From Verrucomicrobiota bacterium (lineage in GTDB: Bacteria; Verrucomicrobiota; Verrucomicrobiia; Opitutales; Opitutaceae): DNA of 37,748 bases. The stretch is taken from positions 1 through 37,748 of the forward strand of contig JAEXPQ010000102.1 in assembly GCA_023446735.1 (NCBI GenBank), written 5' to 3'. Below the pieces are notes generated by a model that saw only the letters and a program-made list of their open reading frames with translations, did no database searches and was not told where the DNA came from. Positions 27,341-37,748 of this stretch are shown one piece after another (position 1 is the first letter of the stretch; the number at the start of each line of letters is the position of its first letter). Position numbers and translations under genes: made by a program.

Positions 27341-28336
27341 TCAGGGGGCGGGCGGCGGTTCGGCGGCGGACTCGCGCTCCGGTTCGGGAGCGGGCGGCGC
27401 CTCGGGCGGCGGCGATTCGGCCTCGGGCACGATCTTCGCCTCCTCGACCTCCTCCTCCGGCGGATCCAGCGGCAACTCCTCGGTCTCGAGCCCCATGTCC
27501 TTGTCGCCCACGTGGGCCGGGTTCTCGGCCTTGCTGAGCCACTCGTCGATCTGGCGGTTGGAGAGCACGTCGGACGCCGGCAGTTCCGCCAACGACTTGA
27601 TGCCCACGAACTCAAGGAACTCGTCGGTGGTGCCGAACTGGATCGGGCGGCCCGGCAGCTCCGCGCGGCCGGCCACGTAGATCAGGCCGCGTTCGAGCAG
27701 CTTGTTCACGCCCGCCTCGGCGGAGACGCCGCGGATCGTCTCGATCTCGCCGCGCGTGACCGGCTGGCGGTACGCGATCACGGCAAGGGTCTCCAGCGCC
27801 GCCTGGCTCAGGCGCACCGGCGGCGGTTCGTCGCGCATGAGGCGCACCCAGCGGGCGGCCTTCGGGTTGGTCACGAGCCGGTAGCCGTTGCTGCCGTCGA
27901 TCAGGAAGAAGACTTCGTCGCGCGCGCGCAGGTCGGCCGCGATGGCGTCCATCGCCTCGCGGATCTGGGAGGCGGTGATGAGCGACGGCACGTCGTGATA
28001 GAACTCGGGATCGGTCTCGGCGCTGGACAGCCCCAGCGTGACCTCGGCCGCCGGGTCGGCCGGCACGGACGGCGCGGCCCCGGGCTCACCCTCGATCACC
28101 GGCATGCCTTCGACCACCGCCAGCGGCTCCACCGTCGGAACACTCTCGGCCGGCGAAGGTGCGACCGGCACCTCGGCCGCGGGCTCCGCGGCCCCTGCCT
28201 CGGGTTTCAGTTTCGCCAGCAAATCGGCCTCCTGCGCATGGAAACGCGTGAGGGTGTCCTGGATTTCCTTGATCGTGAGCGGACCGCTCGAGGCAAACAG
28301 CAGCGCGCGGAGGACTTTCTGGAGATTGAATGCCAT
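27341..28336 (-). CDS. scpB: Segregation and condensation protein B, with long low-complexity insert and acidic tail
   Basis: This encodes 331 residues, long for ScpB (usually about 180-220). ScpB dimers bind ScpA and Smc to compact chromosomes. The first winged helix starts normally (LQKVLRALLFASSGPLTIKE, 5-24). It is interrupted by about 70 residues rich in Pro, Ala, Glu and Val (about 42-112) and resumes at ITASQIREAMDAIAADL and GYRLVTNP. The second winged helix carries the family hallmark LAVIAYRQPVTRGEIETIRG (184-203) and GRPIQFGTTDEFLEFVGI. The last 60 residues form a Pro/Glu tail. No scpA is adjacent: the gene is divergent from ilvD across 130 bp and leads directly into pheA. The insert and tail are probably disordered linkers, which is inference. 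Confidence 0.92.
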   Translation of the reverse strand: MAFNLQKVLRALLFASSGPLTIKEIQDTLTRFHAQEADLLAKLKPEAGAAEPAAEVPVAPSPAESVPTVEPLAVVEGMPVIEGEPGAAPSVPADPAAEVTLGLSSAETDPEFYHDVPSLITASQIREAMDAIAADLRARDEVFFLIDGSNGYRLVTNPKAARWVRLMRDEPPPVRLSQAALETLAVIAYRQPVTRGEIETIRGVSAEAGVNKLLERGLIYVAGRAELPGRPIQFGTTDEFLEFVGIKSLAELPASDVLSNRQIDEWLSKAENPAHVGDKDMGLETEELPLDPPEEEVEEAKIVPEAESPPPEAPPAPEPERESAAEPPPAP

Positions 28337-28466
28337 GCGGGACGGAGGCGATGGGTCGAGCGGAGGTGTTTGGGTCATGCCGGGCTTGCGGGCAACGCAT
28401 TTGTTTCCGAGATTCCCGCACCTCGTTCCGCCCTCCCGAAAACGTCCGCCCCACGCCGTTCTACCC

Positions 28467-30176
<1,710 letters not shown>

Positions 30177-30371
30177 GCCGTAACAATTCAATTGCCGCGT
30201 AGGCCGGCGAGCCCGCTCGCACTCCGTGAATCCGCGTGCGTGCACCACCCGTTTTCCGCCGCACTTTCGCTCGCCAGCGGCGCCGCGGCCCGGCAACTTC
30301 GCCGCTCCAACTCCCCGGCCGTCGACCGACGTCCGTTTGTCATTCCTCCTCGGTCCCTCATCCTTCCCGCC

Positions 30372-31946
30372 ATGTCCTGGTCCCGTTTCACCTCGCTGTC
30401 CTTCCACGACGAACGTCTCGCGTTCACGCTCGACCTGAGCCGCATGGGCTTCGACTCCGAAGCCCTCGACATCCTGGAACCGAAGTTCCAACAGGTCTTC
30501 GACGACATGGCCATGCTCGAGCAGGGGTCCATCGCCAACCCCGACGAGCAGCGCATGGTCGGCCACTACTGGCTGCGCTCGCCCGCGTTGGCGCCCACGC
30601 CCGAGATCAAGACGGCGATCTCCGATTCCCTCACGCGCATCCAGGACTTCGCGGGCCGGGTCCACCGCGGCGAGGTCGCCGGCCCGCGCGGCCCGTTCAA
30701 GCACGTGCTCGTCATCGGCATCGGCGGCTCGGCCCTCGGACCCCAGTTCGTGCGCGAAGCTCTCGGCCACCCGCAGACCGACAAGATGGCCGTGTGGTTC
30801 TTCGACAACACCGATCCGGACGGCATGGACACCGTGCTCGCGGCCCTCGCCGGCAAGCTCCACGAGACCGTCGCGCTGGTGATCTCCAAGTCCGGTGGCA
30901 CCGTCGAAACCCGTAACGGGATGCTCGAGGCCGCCGCCGCGTTCAAGGCCGCCGGGCTCAACTACCCCAAGCATTTCGTCGCCGTCACCGGCGAGGGTTC
31001 GAAACTCGACAAGGTCGCCGAAGGCGAAGGCTGGCTGGCCCGTTTCCCGATGTGGGATTGGGTCGGCGGTCGCACCAGCGAGCTCGGGCCGGTGGGCCTG
31101 TTGCCCGCCGCCCTCCAAGGTTTGGATATCGGCGAACTGCTCTCCGGCGCCGCCGCGATGGACCAGCTCACCCGCAACCCGAAGCTGCGTGACAACCCCG
31201 CCGCGCTGCTCGCCGCCGCGTGGTTCCTCGCCACCAAGGGCGTGGGCGAGAAGGACATGGTCGTGCTCCCCTACAAGGACCGCCTGCTCCTCTTCTCGCG
31301 CTACCTCCAGCAGCTCATCATGGAGTCGATCGGCAAGGAGCTCGACCTGGCGGGCCGCGTCGTCAACCAAGGCATCGCCGTCTACGGCAACAAGGGCTCC
31401 AGCGACCAGCACGCGTACGTGCAGCAACTGCGCGAGGGCGTGAACAACTTCTTTGTCACTTTCATCGAAGTCCTGCGCGACCGCGCCGGCGATTCGATGG
31501 AGGTCGAGGCCGGCGGCATCACCTCGGGCGACTACCTCCAGGGTTTCTACCTCGGCACCCGCGACGCCCTCACCGAGAAGAATCGCGAGTCGCTCACGAT
31601 CACCGTGCCCGATGTTTCCCCGAAGACGGTCGGCGTGCTCATCGCCCTCTACGAACGCGCCGTGGGCTTCTACGCCGCGTTGGTCAACATCAACGCCTAC
31701 CACCAGCCCGGCGTCGAAGCCGGCAAGAAGGCCGCCACCGCGGTGATCGCGCTCAAGAAGAAGATTACCGCCGCCGTCGCCGCCGATCCCGGCACCGCCT
31801 TCACCGCCGAAGCCCTCGCCGCGCGCCTGAGCGCCGACGCCGAGCCGGTCTTCAAGATCCTGGAGCACCTCGCCGCCAATCCCCAGTCGGGCATCACCCG
31901 CCAGCGGGGCGCCACCTGGCACCAGGCGACGTTTACGAAGAACTGA
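30372..31946 (+). CDS. pgi: Glucose-6-phosphate isomerase
   Basis: This encodes 524 residues. The enzyme interconverts glucose 6-phosphate and fructose 6-phosphate in glycolysis and gluconeogenesis. SIS-fold phosphosugar sites are visible: VIGIGGSALGPQF at about residue 114 and ISKSGGTVETRNG at about 172. The family stretch DWVGGRTSELGPVGLLP is near 228, and GSSDQHAYVQQLREG near 342. The start at 30372 opens MSWSRFTSLSF and has the same TTCCCGCC-ATG context as GH paralog 2; upstream in-frame sequence is not protein-like. The gap to ilvD is 195 bp with no hairpin terminator, so read-through from ilvD is possible. A strong terminator lies 32 bp past the stop. Confidence 0.96.
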   Translation: MSWSRFTSLSFHDERLAFTLDLSRMGFDSEALDILEPKFQQVFDDMAMLEQGSIANPDEQRMVGHYWLRSPALAPTPEIKTAISDSLTRIQDFAGRVHRGEVAGPRGPFKHVLVIGIGGSALGPQFVREALGHPQTDKMAVWFFDNTDPDGMDTVLAALAGKLHETVALVISKSGGTVETRNGMLEAAAAFKAAGLNYPKHFVAVTGEGSKLDKVAEGEGWLARFPMWDWVGGRTSELGPVGLLPAALQGLDIGELLSGAAAMDQLTRNPKLRDNPAALLAAAWFLATKGVGEKDMVVLPYKDRLLLFSRYLQQLIMESIGKELDLAGRVVNQGIAVYGNKGSSDQHAYVQQLREGVNNFFVTFIEVLRDRAGDSMEVEAGGITSGDYLQGFYLGTRDALTEKNRESLTITVPDVSPKTVGVLIALYERAVGFYAALVNINAYHQPGVEAGKKAATAVIALKKKITAAVAADPGTAFTAEALAARLSADAEPVFKILEHLAANPQSGITRQRGATWHQATFTKN

Positions 31947-31978
31947 GCCCAAGTCTCGCGCCGCACTTCTGTTCGCCC

Positions 31979-32011
31979 AAGGCCCGGTCCACGACCGGGC
32001 CTTTCTTTTTT
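31979..32011 (+). terminator. Rho-independent terminator of pgi
   Basis: AAGGCCCGGTC-CAC-GACCGGGCCTT is a perfect 11-bp stem with a 3-nt loop, followed by TCTTTTTT. It lies 32 bp after the pgi stop and is the clearest intrinsic terminator in the window. Confidence 0.95.
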
Positions 32012-32368
32012 CCTGCGCACCATCGCCACCCGCTGCGATCGAGCCGCTCCGCCGCAGTCCTGCGTCGTGGCGCATCCCTTCAGGCCGCGATTCGTTGTCC
32101 CGTCATGCGACGCTCACCCTGCGCGCTCGCACCAGCCACCACCGGATGCCCGCTCGGCGCGGCCCACCACCTCCGCCTGCACACCCCGGGCGGAGCCCCC
32201 ACGCCGCAGCATACGTGTCCCCACCTGCGTTCCCTCGACTCGGCCGCACCGCTTGGCCCCCCGCCACGCCATTTTGCAGACGATCCCTAAACTTCGCCCC
32301 GCCCAGCCCGATGTTAGCTCGCCAGCCGCAACGCCCGCCCTCCACGCGCACCGTCGGCCGGCCTCAAC
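32012..32368. other. 357-bp intergenic region upstream of the HDOD operon
   Basis: This lies between the pgi terminator and the first gene of the signalling operon and should hold that operon's promoter. A TTGCAG at about 32273 could be part of a -35 element, but no matching -10 at proper spacing was found. The local open frames are arginine/proline-rich and look spurious. No RNA gene or repeat was recognised. Confidence 0.5.
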
Positions 32369-32725
32369 ATGGCTCTGCTGGACATAGACTCATTGACCCC
32401 CGGGATGAAGGTCGGGAAGGACGTCGTCGAGGCGTCCGGCCAAGTGCTGCTCCGCACCGGCACCGAGATCACCGAGAAACACCTGCGCGTGCTCCGCTCA
32501 TGGGGCATCCAGCAGGTCGAGATCGAGGGCCCCAAACCGCCCGACTCCGAGGACGCGCTCCTCGCCCGCGCCACCCCGGCCGTGCTCGACCGGGCCCACG
32601 CCGCCGTCGCCGAACGGTTCCATCACGCGGACCCCGGCCACCCGGCGATCGCCGAACTCATGCGCCTGGCCGTGCTCGTCGAGATCCGTCACCAGATTCC
32701 CCCGCCGCCGGCCCCCGCCCCATGA
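32369..32725 (+). CDS. Small protein resembling the free-standing N-terminal domain of HD-GYP/HDOD regulators
   Basis: This encodes 118 residues. Residues 1-52 (IDSLTPGMKVGKDVVEASGQ, then LLRTGTEITEKHLRVLRSWG) match the short barrel-like domain, LxPGMxhxxDVxxxxGxLLLxxGtxhteehhxxLxxwGI, that usually precedes HD-GYP phosphodiesterase or related domains. Here it stands alone. Residues 55-106 are helical and the tail is Pro/Ala-rich (PPPPAPAP). Its stop overlaps the start of the HDOD gene (ATGA at 32722-32725), which implies translational coupling and probably partnership with that protein. Function is unknown; this is an inferred regulatory accessory. Confidence 0.75.
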   Translation: MALLDIDSLTPGMKVGKDVVEASGQVLLRTGTEITEKHLRVLRSWGIQQVEIEGPKPPDSEDALLARATPAVLDRAHAAVAERFHHADPGHPAIAELMRLAVLVEIRHQIPPPPAPAP

Positions 32726-33567
32726 GCACGACCGTCTCCCAACTCATCGCCAAGGTCCGCACCGTCTACTCGCTGCCGCAGACCTTCCACCGGCTGCAGG
32801 AGGTCGTGCAGAACCCCGACAGCTCGATGAGCGACATCGGCGAGGTGCTCATGGCCGACCAGGCCCTCTCCGCCCGCATCCTCCAACTGGCCAACAGCTC
32901 CTTCTACGGTTTTCCCTCCCGCATCGAGACCATCAGCCACGCCGTCACCATGATCGGCGCCGAACAGATGGTCGCCCTCGTCCAGGGCACCTGCGTCGCC
33001 TCGATCTTCAGCCGCGTACCGCGCGAGCTCGTCAACATGGAGCTGTTCTGGCGCCACAGCATCGCCTGCGGCGTGACCGCCCGCCTCATCGCCGCCCGTC
33101 GCCGCGAGCCCAACACCGAACGCTTCTTCCTGCTCGGGCTCCTCCACGACATCGGCCGCCTCGTCATCTTCCAGCACCTGCCGGAGGATGCCGCCACTGC
33201 GCTCGAGACCGCCGGCCGCGAACGCCGCCTGCTCTTCCAGGCGGAGACCGCCGTGCTCGGCTTCGACCACGCCACCGTCGGCTACGACCTGCTGCGCACC
33301 TGGAAGCTTCCCGGACGCCTCTGCGAGCCGATCAAGATGCACCACAGCTACAACGCCACCAGCCTCTACCCGATCGAGACAGCCATCCTCCACACCGCCG
33401 ATGTCATCGTGAACGCCATGCGCTGCGGCAGCAGCGGCGAACGCTACGTGCCCCCGCTCCACGGTCCGCACTGGGACCTCGCCGGTCTCGGCGCCGAGAT
33501 GATCGGCCCGCTCGAGAAGGAGATCGGCCGCCAGCTCGAGGAAGTCACCAAGACCATCCTCGCCTGA
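32722..33567 (+). CDS. HDOD-domain signalling protein
   Basis: This encodes 281 residues, nearly all one HDOD domain. LPQTFHRLQEVVQNPDSSMS (18-37) is the typical N-terminal piece. It is followed by ADQALSARILQLANSSFYG (45-63), ISHAVTMIGAEQMVALV (71-87), FWRHSIACG, LLGLLHDIGRLVIFQHL (137-153) and the GFDHATVGYDLLRTWKLP segment (180-197). HDOD proteins are HD-superfamily relatives that usually act as regulators rather than hydrolases. An HD pair remains at 142-143 and HH at 207-208, so metal binding cannot be excluded. It overlaps the upstream small gene by 4 bp, and the hybrid kinase begins 1 bp after its stop, so the three are one operon. Confidence 0.93.
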   Translation: MSTTVSQLIAKVRTVYSLPQTFHRLQEVVQNPDSSMSDIGEVLMADQALSARILQLANSSFYGFPSRIETISHAVTMIGAEQMVALVQGTCVASIFSRVPRELVNMELFWRHSIACGVTARLIAARRREPNTERFFLLGLLHDIGRLVIFQHLPEDAATALETAGRERRLLFQAETAVLGFDHATVGYDLLRTWKLPGRLCEPIKMHHSYNATSLYPIETAILHTADVIVNAMRCGSSGERYVPPLHGPHWDLAGLGAEMIGPLEKEIGRQLEEVTKTILA

Positions 33568-33568
33568 G

Positions 33569-35346
<1,778 letters not shown>

Positions 35347-35356
<10 letters not shown>

Positions 35357-35383
35357 AGCCCGCGCCACCGCAGTCCCCTGCGG
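35347..35383. repeat. Tandem pair of hairpins at the kinase 3' end
   Basis: CGCGGG-TTGAAG-CCCGCG (35347-35364) and CCGCAG-TCCC-CTGCGG (35368-35383) are two perfect 6-bp stems 3 bp apart. The kinase stop codon TGA is in the first loop. No T run follows. The paired layout resembles that at 18617-18655, though the sequences differ. Confidence 0.5.
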
Positions 35384-35485
35384 CCACATTTCCCCTCGCT
35401 CCCCGCCCCGTGGCCGACTGACCGCGGCGCTTCGCTCGTTCGGAGGAATCGGCGCGGCACACCGGGCCGGTTCCGCGAGCCTCGA

Positions 35486-35914
35486 TCAGCGGCCGGTGTG
35501 GCCGAAGCCGCCGGCCCCGCGCGCGGTTTCGTCCAGAGTCTCGACCTCCTCGACCGGACACATGACGACCGGATACACGCCCATCTGCGCGATGCGTTCG
35601 CCGCGTTTGAAGCCGAAGGCCTCCTTGCCGAAGTTCATCAGGATGACGCCGACCTCGCCGCGGTAGTCCGCATCGACCGTGCCGGGGGAGTTCAGGACCA
35701 TCACGCCATGCTTGAGGGCGAGTCCGCTGCGGCTGCGCACCTGCACCTCGTATCCGGGCGGTACGGCCACGGAGAGCCCCGTCTTCACGAGCAACCGCTC
35801 GCCGGGAGGGATCGTACCGTCCATGTCGGCATAAACGTCGAAACAGCTGGCGTGCTCGGTCGTGCGCACGGGGAGTTTGGCGGTGAGGGTGAGGCGTTTG
35901 AGGCGGAGTTGCAC
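35486..35914 (-). CDS. dut: Deoxyuridine 5'-triphosphate nucleotidohydrolase (dUTPase)
   Basis: This encodes 142 residues from a GTG start at 35914; no suitable ATG exists at the family N-terminus. The enzyme hydrolyses dUTP to dUMP and pyrophosphate as a trimer, keeping uracil out of DNA and feeding thymidylate synthesis. All five dUTPase motifs are present: 1, CFDVYADMDGTIPPGE; 2, RSRSGLALKHGV (60-71); 3, PGTVDADYRGEVGV with catalytic Asp81; 4, RGERIAQMGVYP; 5, RGAGGFGHTGR (132-142), the C-terminal lid, with His where Ser is common. It converges on the hybrid kinase gene. The 351-bp gap upstream contains strong inverted repeats. Confidence 0.95.
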   Translation of the reverse strand: MQLRLKRLTLTAKLPVRTTEHASCFDVYADMDGTIPPGERLLVKTGLSVAVPPGYEVQVRSRSGLALKHGVMVLNSPGTVDADYRGEVGVILMNFGKEAFGFKRGERIAQMGVYPVVMCPVEEVETLDETARGAGGFGHTGR

Positions 35915-36045
35915 GGTGTGGTGTGGGTCGGGTTGCAACGAGTGTGGGCGAGCCTGCGCGCCGCCGGCAATGCCGGTTTGCCCCCTCCGTGCGGCGACCG
36001 CACGACCACGCCTCGCGCCCCGAGAGCCCCGGTTCCGCAAAAAGC

Positions 36046-36116
36046 GCCACGACCGTGGCAGTAGGGGGCGCCGTTTCCGGCCTCGCCCGCGAGCGAAAAC
36101 CGGAACCACGGCCCCC
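36046..36116. other. Strong compound inverted repeat upstream of dut
   Basis: GCCAC-GACC-GTGGC forms a 5-bp hairpin at 36046-36059. At 36065-36116 a longer structure pairs GGGG/CCCC, GCCGT/ACGGC and TTCCGG/CCGGAA (15 bp in all, with a 1-nt and a 2-nt bulge). Its loop itself holds CTCGC-CC-GCGAG. It lies about 130-200 nt ahead of the dut start. It could be a structured leader RNA or a REP-like element; nothing known was recognised. Confidence 0.45.
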
Positions 36117-36206
36117 GATTCCGCCAAGTCACGCCAGGCTTGTGGGAGCGTTTGGCCGGAGCGAACAGGGTTCGAGCCGGCGGGGAAGCCGTGGCCGCGG
36201 GGGCAC

Positions 36207-36241
36207 GAAAAAGCCGCGGGCCGATCGCTCGGCGCCGCGGC
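36207..36241 (-). terminator. Rho-independent terminator of tpiA
   Basis: On the minus strand an 11-bp stem (GCCGCG...CGAGCGATCG...CGCGGC, with one small internal loop) is followed by TTTTTC. It begins 24 bp past the tpiA stop. Confidence 0.85.
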
Positions 36242-36265
36242 GGAAAAACTTCGATACGGGTTCGC

Positions 36266-37033
36266 TCAGGCCTTGGCGGTGGCGCCGGCCTTCACGAGGT
36301 CGAGGAACGACGGGGCCTGGAGGGCCGCGCCGCCGATCAGGCCGCCGTCGATGTCGGGCTGCTTGAGGAGCTCGGGGGCGTTGTCGGGCTTCATCGAACC
36401 GCCGTAGAGGATGCGCACCTTCTGAGCCGCCTCGCCGTACAGCTCAACGAGGAGCTTGCGGATGAAGGCGTGCACTTCCTGCGCCTGCTCGGTCGTGGCG
36501 ACCTTGCCGGTGCCGATCGCCCAGACGGGCTCGTAGGCGATGACGACATCGGCGATCTGCTCCTTGGCGACGCCCGCGAGACCGGCGACGGTCTGGGTGC
36601 GGACGACGTCGAAGGCCTTGCCGGCCTCGCGCTCCTGAAGCGTCTCGCCGACGCAGAGGATGGGCTTCAGCTGAGCCTTGAGGGCGGCGACAACCTTCTG
36701 GTTCACGATCGCGTCGGTCTCGCCGAAGTAAGTGCGGCGCTCGCTGTGACCGAGGATCACATACGAGCAGAAGAGCGAGCGGAGCATGCCGGCCGAGATC
36801 TCGCCGGTGTAGGCGCCGGAGGCGGCGGCGTGCATGTTCTGCGCGCCGAGCTTGATGTCGGAACCTTCGAGGACCTTCGAGACGGACTCGAGGGCGGTGA
36901 AGGTCGGGCAAACGACGATCTCGACGGCGGTGGACTTGCCGGCGGCGGCGACGATGGCCTTGGCCAGGTCGGCGCCCTCGGCGGCCGTCTTGTTCATCTT
37001 CCAGTTACCAGCGATGAGGATTTTGCGAGCCAT
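36266..37033 (-). CDS. tpiA: Triosephosphate isomerase
   Basis: This encodes 255 residues, the usual length. The enzyme interconverts dihydroxyacetone phosphate and glyceraldehyde 3-phosphate in the cytoplasm. Catalytic residues are all present: Asn10 and Lys12 in AGNWKMNK, His96 in ILGHSERR, and Glu168 in AYEPVWAIGTG, followed by the flexible loop 6. The phosphate-binding LYGGSMKP and GGLIGGAAL are near the C-terminus. It follows pgk on the same strand after 65 bp containing a terminator-like hairpin, so pgk and tpiA may be partly uncoupled. The terminator downstream closes the unit. Confidence 0.97.
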   Translation of the reverse strand: MARKILIAGNWKMNKTAAEGADLAKAIVAAAGKSTAVEIVVCPTFTALESVSKVLEGSDIKLGAQNMHAAASGAYTGEISAGMLRSLFCSYVILGHSERRTYFGETDAIVNQKVVAALKAQLKPILCVGETLQEREAGKAFDVVRTQTVAGLAGVAKEQIADVVIAYEPVWAIGTGKVATTEQAQEVHAFIRKLLVELYGEAAQKVRILYGGSMKPDNAPELLKQPDIDGGLIGGAALQAPSFLDLVKAGATAKA

Positions 37034-37055
37034 TGTATGGAGGATACGAGTTGTT

Positions 37056-37090
37056 GGAAAAAGAACGGGCCGGACCGCGAGGTCCGACCC
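37056..37090 (-). terminator. Terminator-like hairpin between pgk and tpiA
   Basis: On the minus strand GGGTCGGACC-TCGC-GGTCCGGCCC forms a 10-bp stem with one T-G pair, followed by GTTCTTTTT. It starts 8 bp after the pgk stop and lies fully inside the gap before tpiA. It may fully or partly end pgk transcription. Confidence 0.8.
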
Positions 37091-37098
37091 GGGGAGAA

Positions 37099-37748
37099 TC
37101 AGGTTTCGAGCGCCGCGACGCCGGGGAGGATCTTGCCTTCCAGGAGCTCGAGGCTGGCGCCGCCGCCGGTGGAGCAATGGGTCACGACCTTCGCGACCTT
37201 GAACTTCTTGGCCGCGGTGGCGGTGTCGCCGCCGCCGACGACGGTGACCGCGCCGTTGACCGTCGCGAGGGCGATGGCGTCGGCCATGACCTTCGTGCCG
37301 GCGGAGAAACGGTCATCCTCGAACACTCCGGGGGGACCGTTCCAGATGATGGTCTTCGACTCCATGATCGCCTGGCGGAACATCGCGCAGGTCTGCGGAC
37401 CGACATCGAGGCCCATCCAGCCGTCCGGGATGCCGGGCTGGTCGTTGTCGAGTTCGACCTGCACCGGGGTATCGGGCGACTTCGGGAAAGCATTACCGCA
37501 CACGTGGTCGATCGGGAGGAGGATCTTCACGCCGCGTTCCTTGGCCTTGGCCATGAGCTCGGGCACGAGCTTCGCGCCTTCGGCGTCGAAGAGGCTGTTG
37601 CCGATGTGCATGTCGAGCAGGACCTTCTTGAAGGTGTAGCTCATGCCGCCGCCGATGATGATCTTGTCGGCCTTATCGATGAGATTCTTGATGAGCGGGA
37701 TCTTGTCGGCGATCTTGGCGCCGCCGAGGATGGCGAGCATCGGGCGCT
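37099..37748 (-). CDS. pgk: Phosphoglycerate kinase, C-terminal half, runs off the right edge
   Basis: About 216 C-terminal residues are visible and the frame stays open to the window edge, so the true start is outside. The enzyme makes ATP from 1,3-bisphosphoglycerate in glycolysis. Family motifs are RPMLAILGGAKIADKIPLI, IIIGGGMSYTF, TIIWNGPPGVFE (Pro-Pro where Pro-Met is more usual), VVGGGDTATAAKKF and HCSTGGGASLELLEGKILPG near the C-terminus. This is the nucleotide-binding domain. Pairing with tpiA on the same strand is a common glycolytic arrangement. Confidence 0.97.
   Translation of the reverse strand, partial: RPMLAILGGAKIADKIPLIKNLIDKADKIIIGGGMSYTFKKVLLDMHIGNSLFDAEGAKLVPELMAKAKERGVKILLPIDHVCGNAFPKSPDTPVQVELDNDQPGIPDGWMGLDVGPQTCAMFRQAIMESKTIIWNGPPGVFEDDRFSAGTKVMADAIALATVNGAVTVVGGGDTATAAKKFKVAKVVTHCSTGGGASLELLEGKILPGVAALET

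Larger units (their letters stand above)
35915..36265. other. 351-bp region between tpiA and dut
   Basis: Read on the minus strand it contains the tpiA terminator (36207-36241), then a structured inverted-repeat stretch (36046-36116), then the leader of dut. Open frames across it are arginine/glycine-rich and not credible. I looked for a tRNA around the GGTTCGAGCC at about 36170 and could not fold one. Confidence 0.55.

Noticed and set aside
32095..32721. Upstream extension of the HDOD frame
   Set aside because: The extension is Arg/Pro-rich and overlaps the small regulatory gene in another frame; the ATGA overlap marks the real start.
35915..36127. ATG-started extension of dut to 36127
   Set aside because: It adds 71 Arg-rich residues with no dUTPase counterpart and runs through strong inverted repeats; the GTG at 35914 gives normal family length.
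36140..36210. tRNA-like GGTTCGAGCC near 36170
   Set aside because: No acceptor, D or anticodon stems could be built around it on either strand.

Overview
The window is GC-rich (roughly two thirds G+C). The gene content fits a verrucomicrobium, most likely Opitutaceae. This assignment is inference: it rests on very large secreted multidomain glycoside hydrolases ending in a short RRFYRxR-type C-terminal module, C-rich start-codon contexts without Shine-Dalgarno sequences, and the mixture of core genes. No rRNA, tRNA, insertion sequence, prophage or CRISPR array was recognised.

Positions 1-20536 hold a minus-strand locus for secreted proteins. In transcription order it contains a 606-residue exported protein of unknown family, a giant NHL beta-propeller protein with 18 blades, three tandem paralogous clan GH-A-like glycoside hydrolases of 1400-1500 residues, and the start of another propeller-like exported protein that runs off the left edge. 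Gaps between the last four genes are 20-41 bp, so they are probably one transcript. The locus probably degrades or binds an external polysaccharide, but the substrate cannot be read from the sequence. A membrane-anchored helical protein lies just upstream on the same strand (20729-21727).

Positions 21839-27330 hold a cytidylate kinase-like protein (+), a membrane hybrid histidine kinase with PAS domains (-), a 672-bp gap, an NTF2/SnoaL-like protein (+), and bifunctional chorismate mutase/prephenate dehydratase pheA (-). The last two overlap tail to tail by 11 bp.

Positions 27341-32011 hold scpB (chromosome condensation, with an unusual low-complexity insert) directly upstream of pheA. It is divergent from ilvD (branched-chain amino acids), which is followed by pgi (glycolysis) and a strong intrinsic terminator.

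Positions 32369-35356 form a tight three-gene signalling operon: a small free-standing domain resembling the N-terminal domain of HD-GYP proteins, an HDOD protein coupled to it by an ATGA overlap, and a soluble hybrid histidine kinase. Positions 35486-37748 carry dut, then tpiA and the C-terminal half of pgk, all on the minus strand. Terminators lie after tpiA and also between pgk and tpiA.

The most novel material is the secreted locus: tandem GH paralogs with a mosaic similarity pattern, a three-propeller NHL protein, and an exported protein I could not place in a family. No defence system or other clearly new machinery was found.
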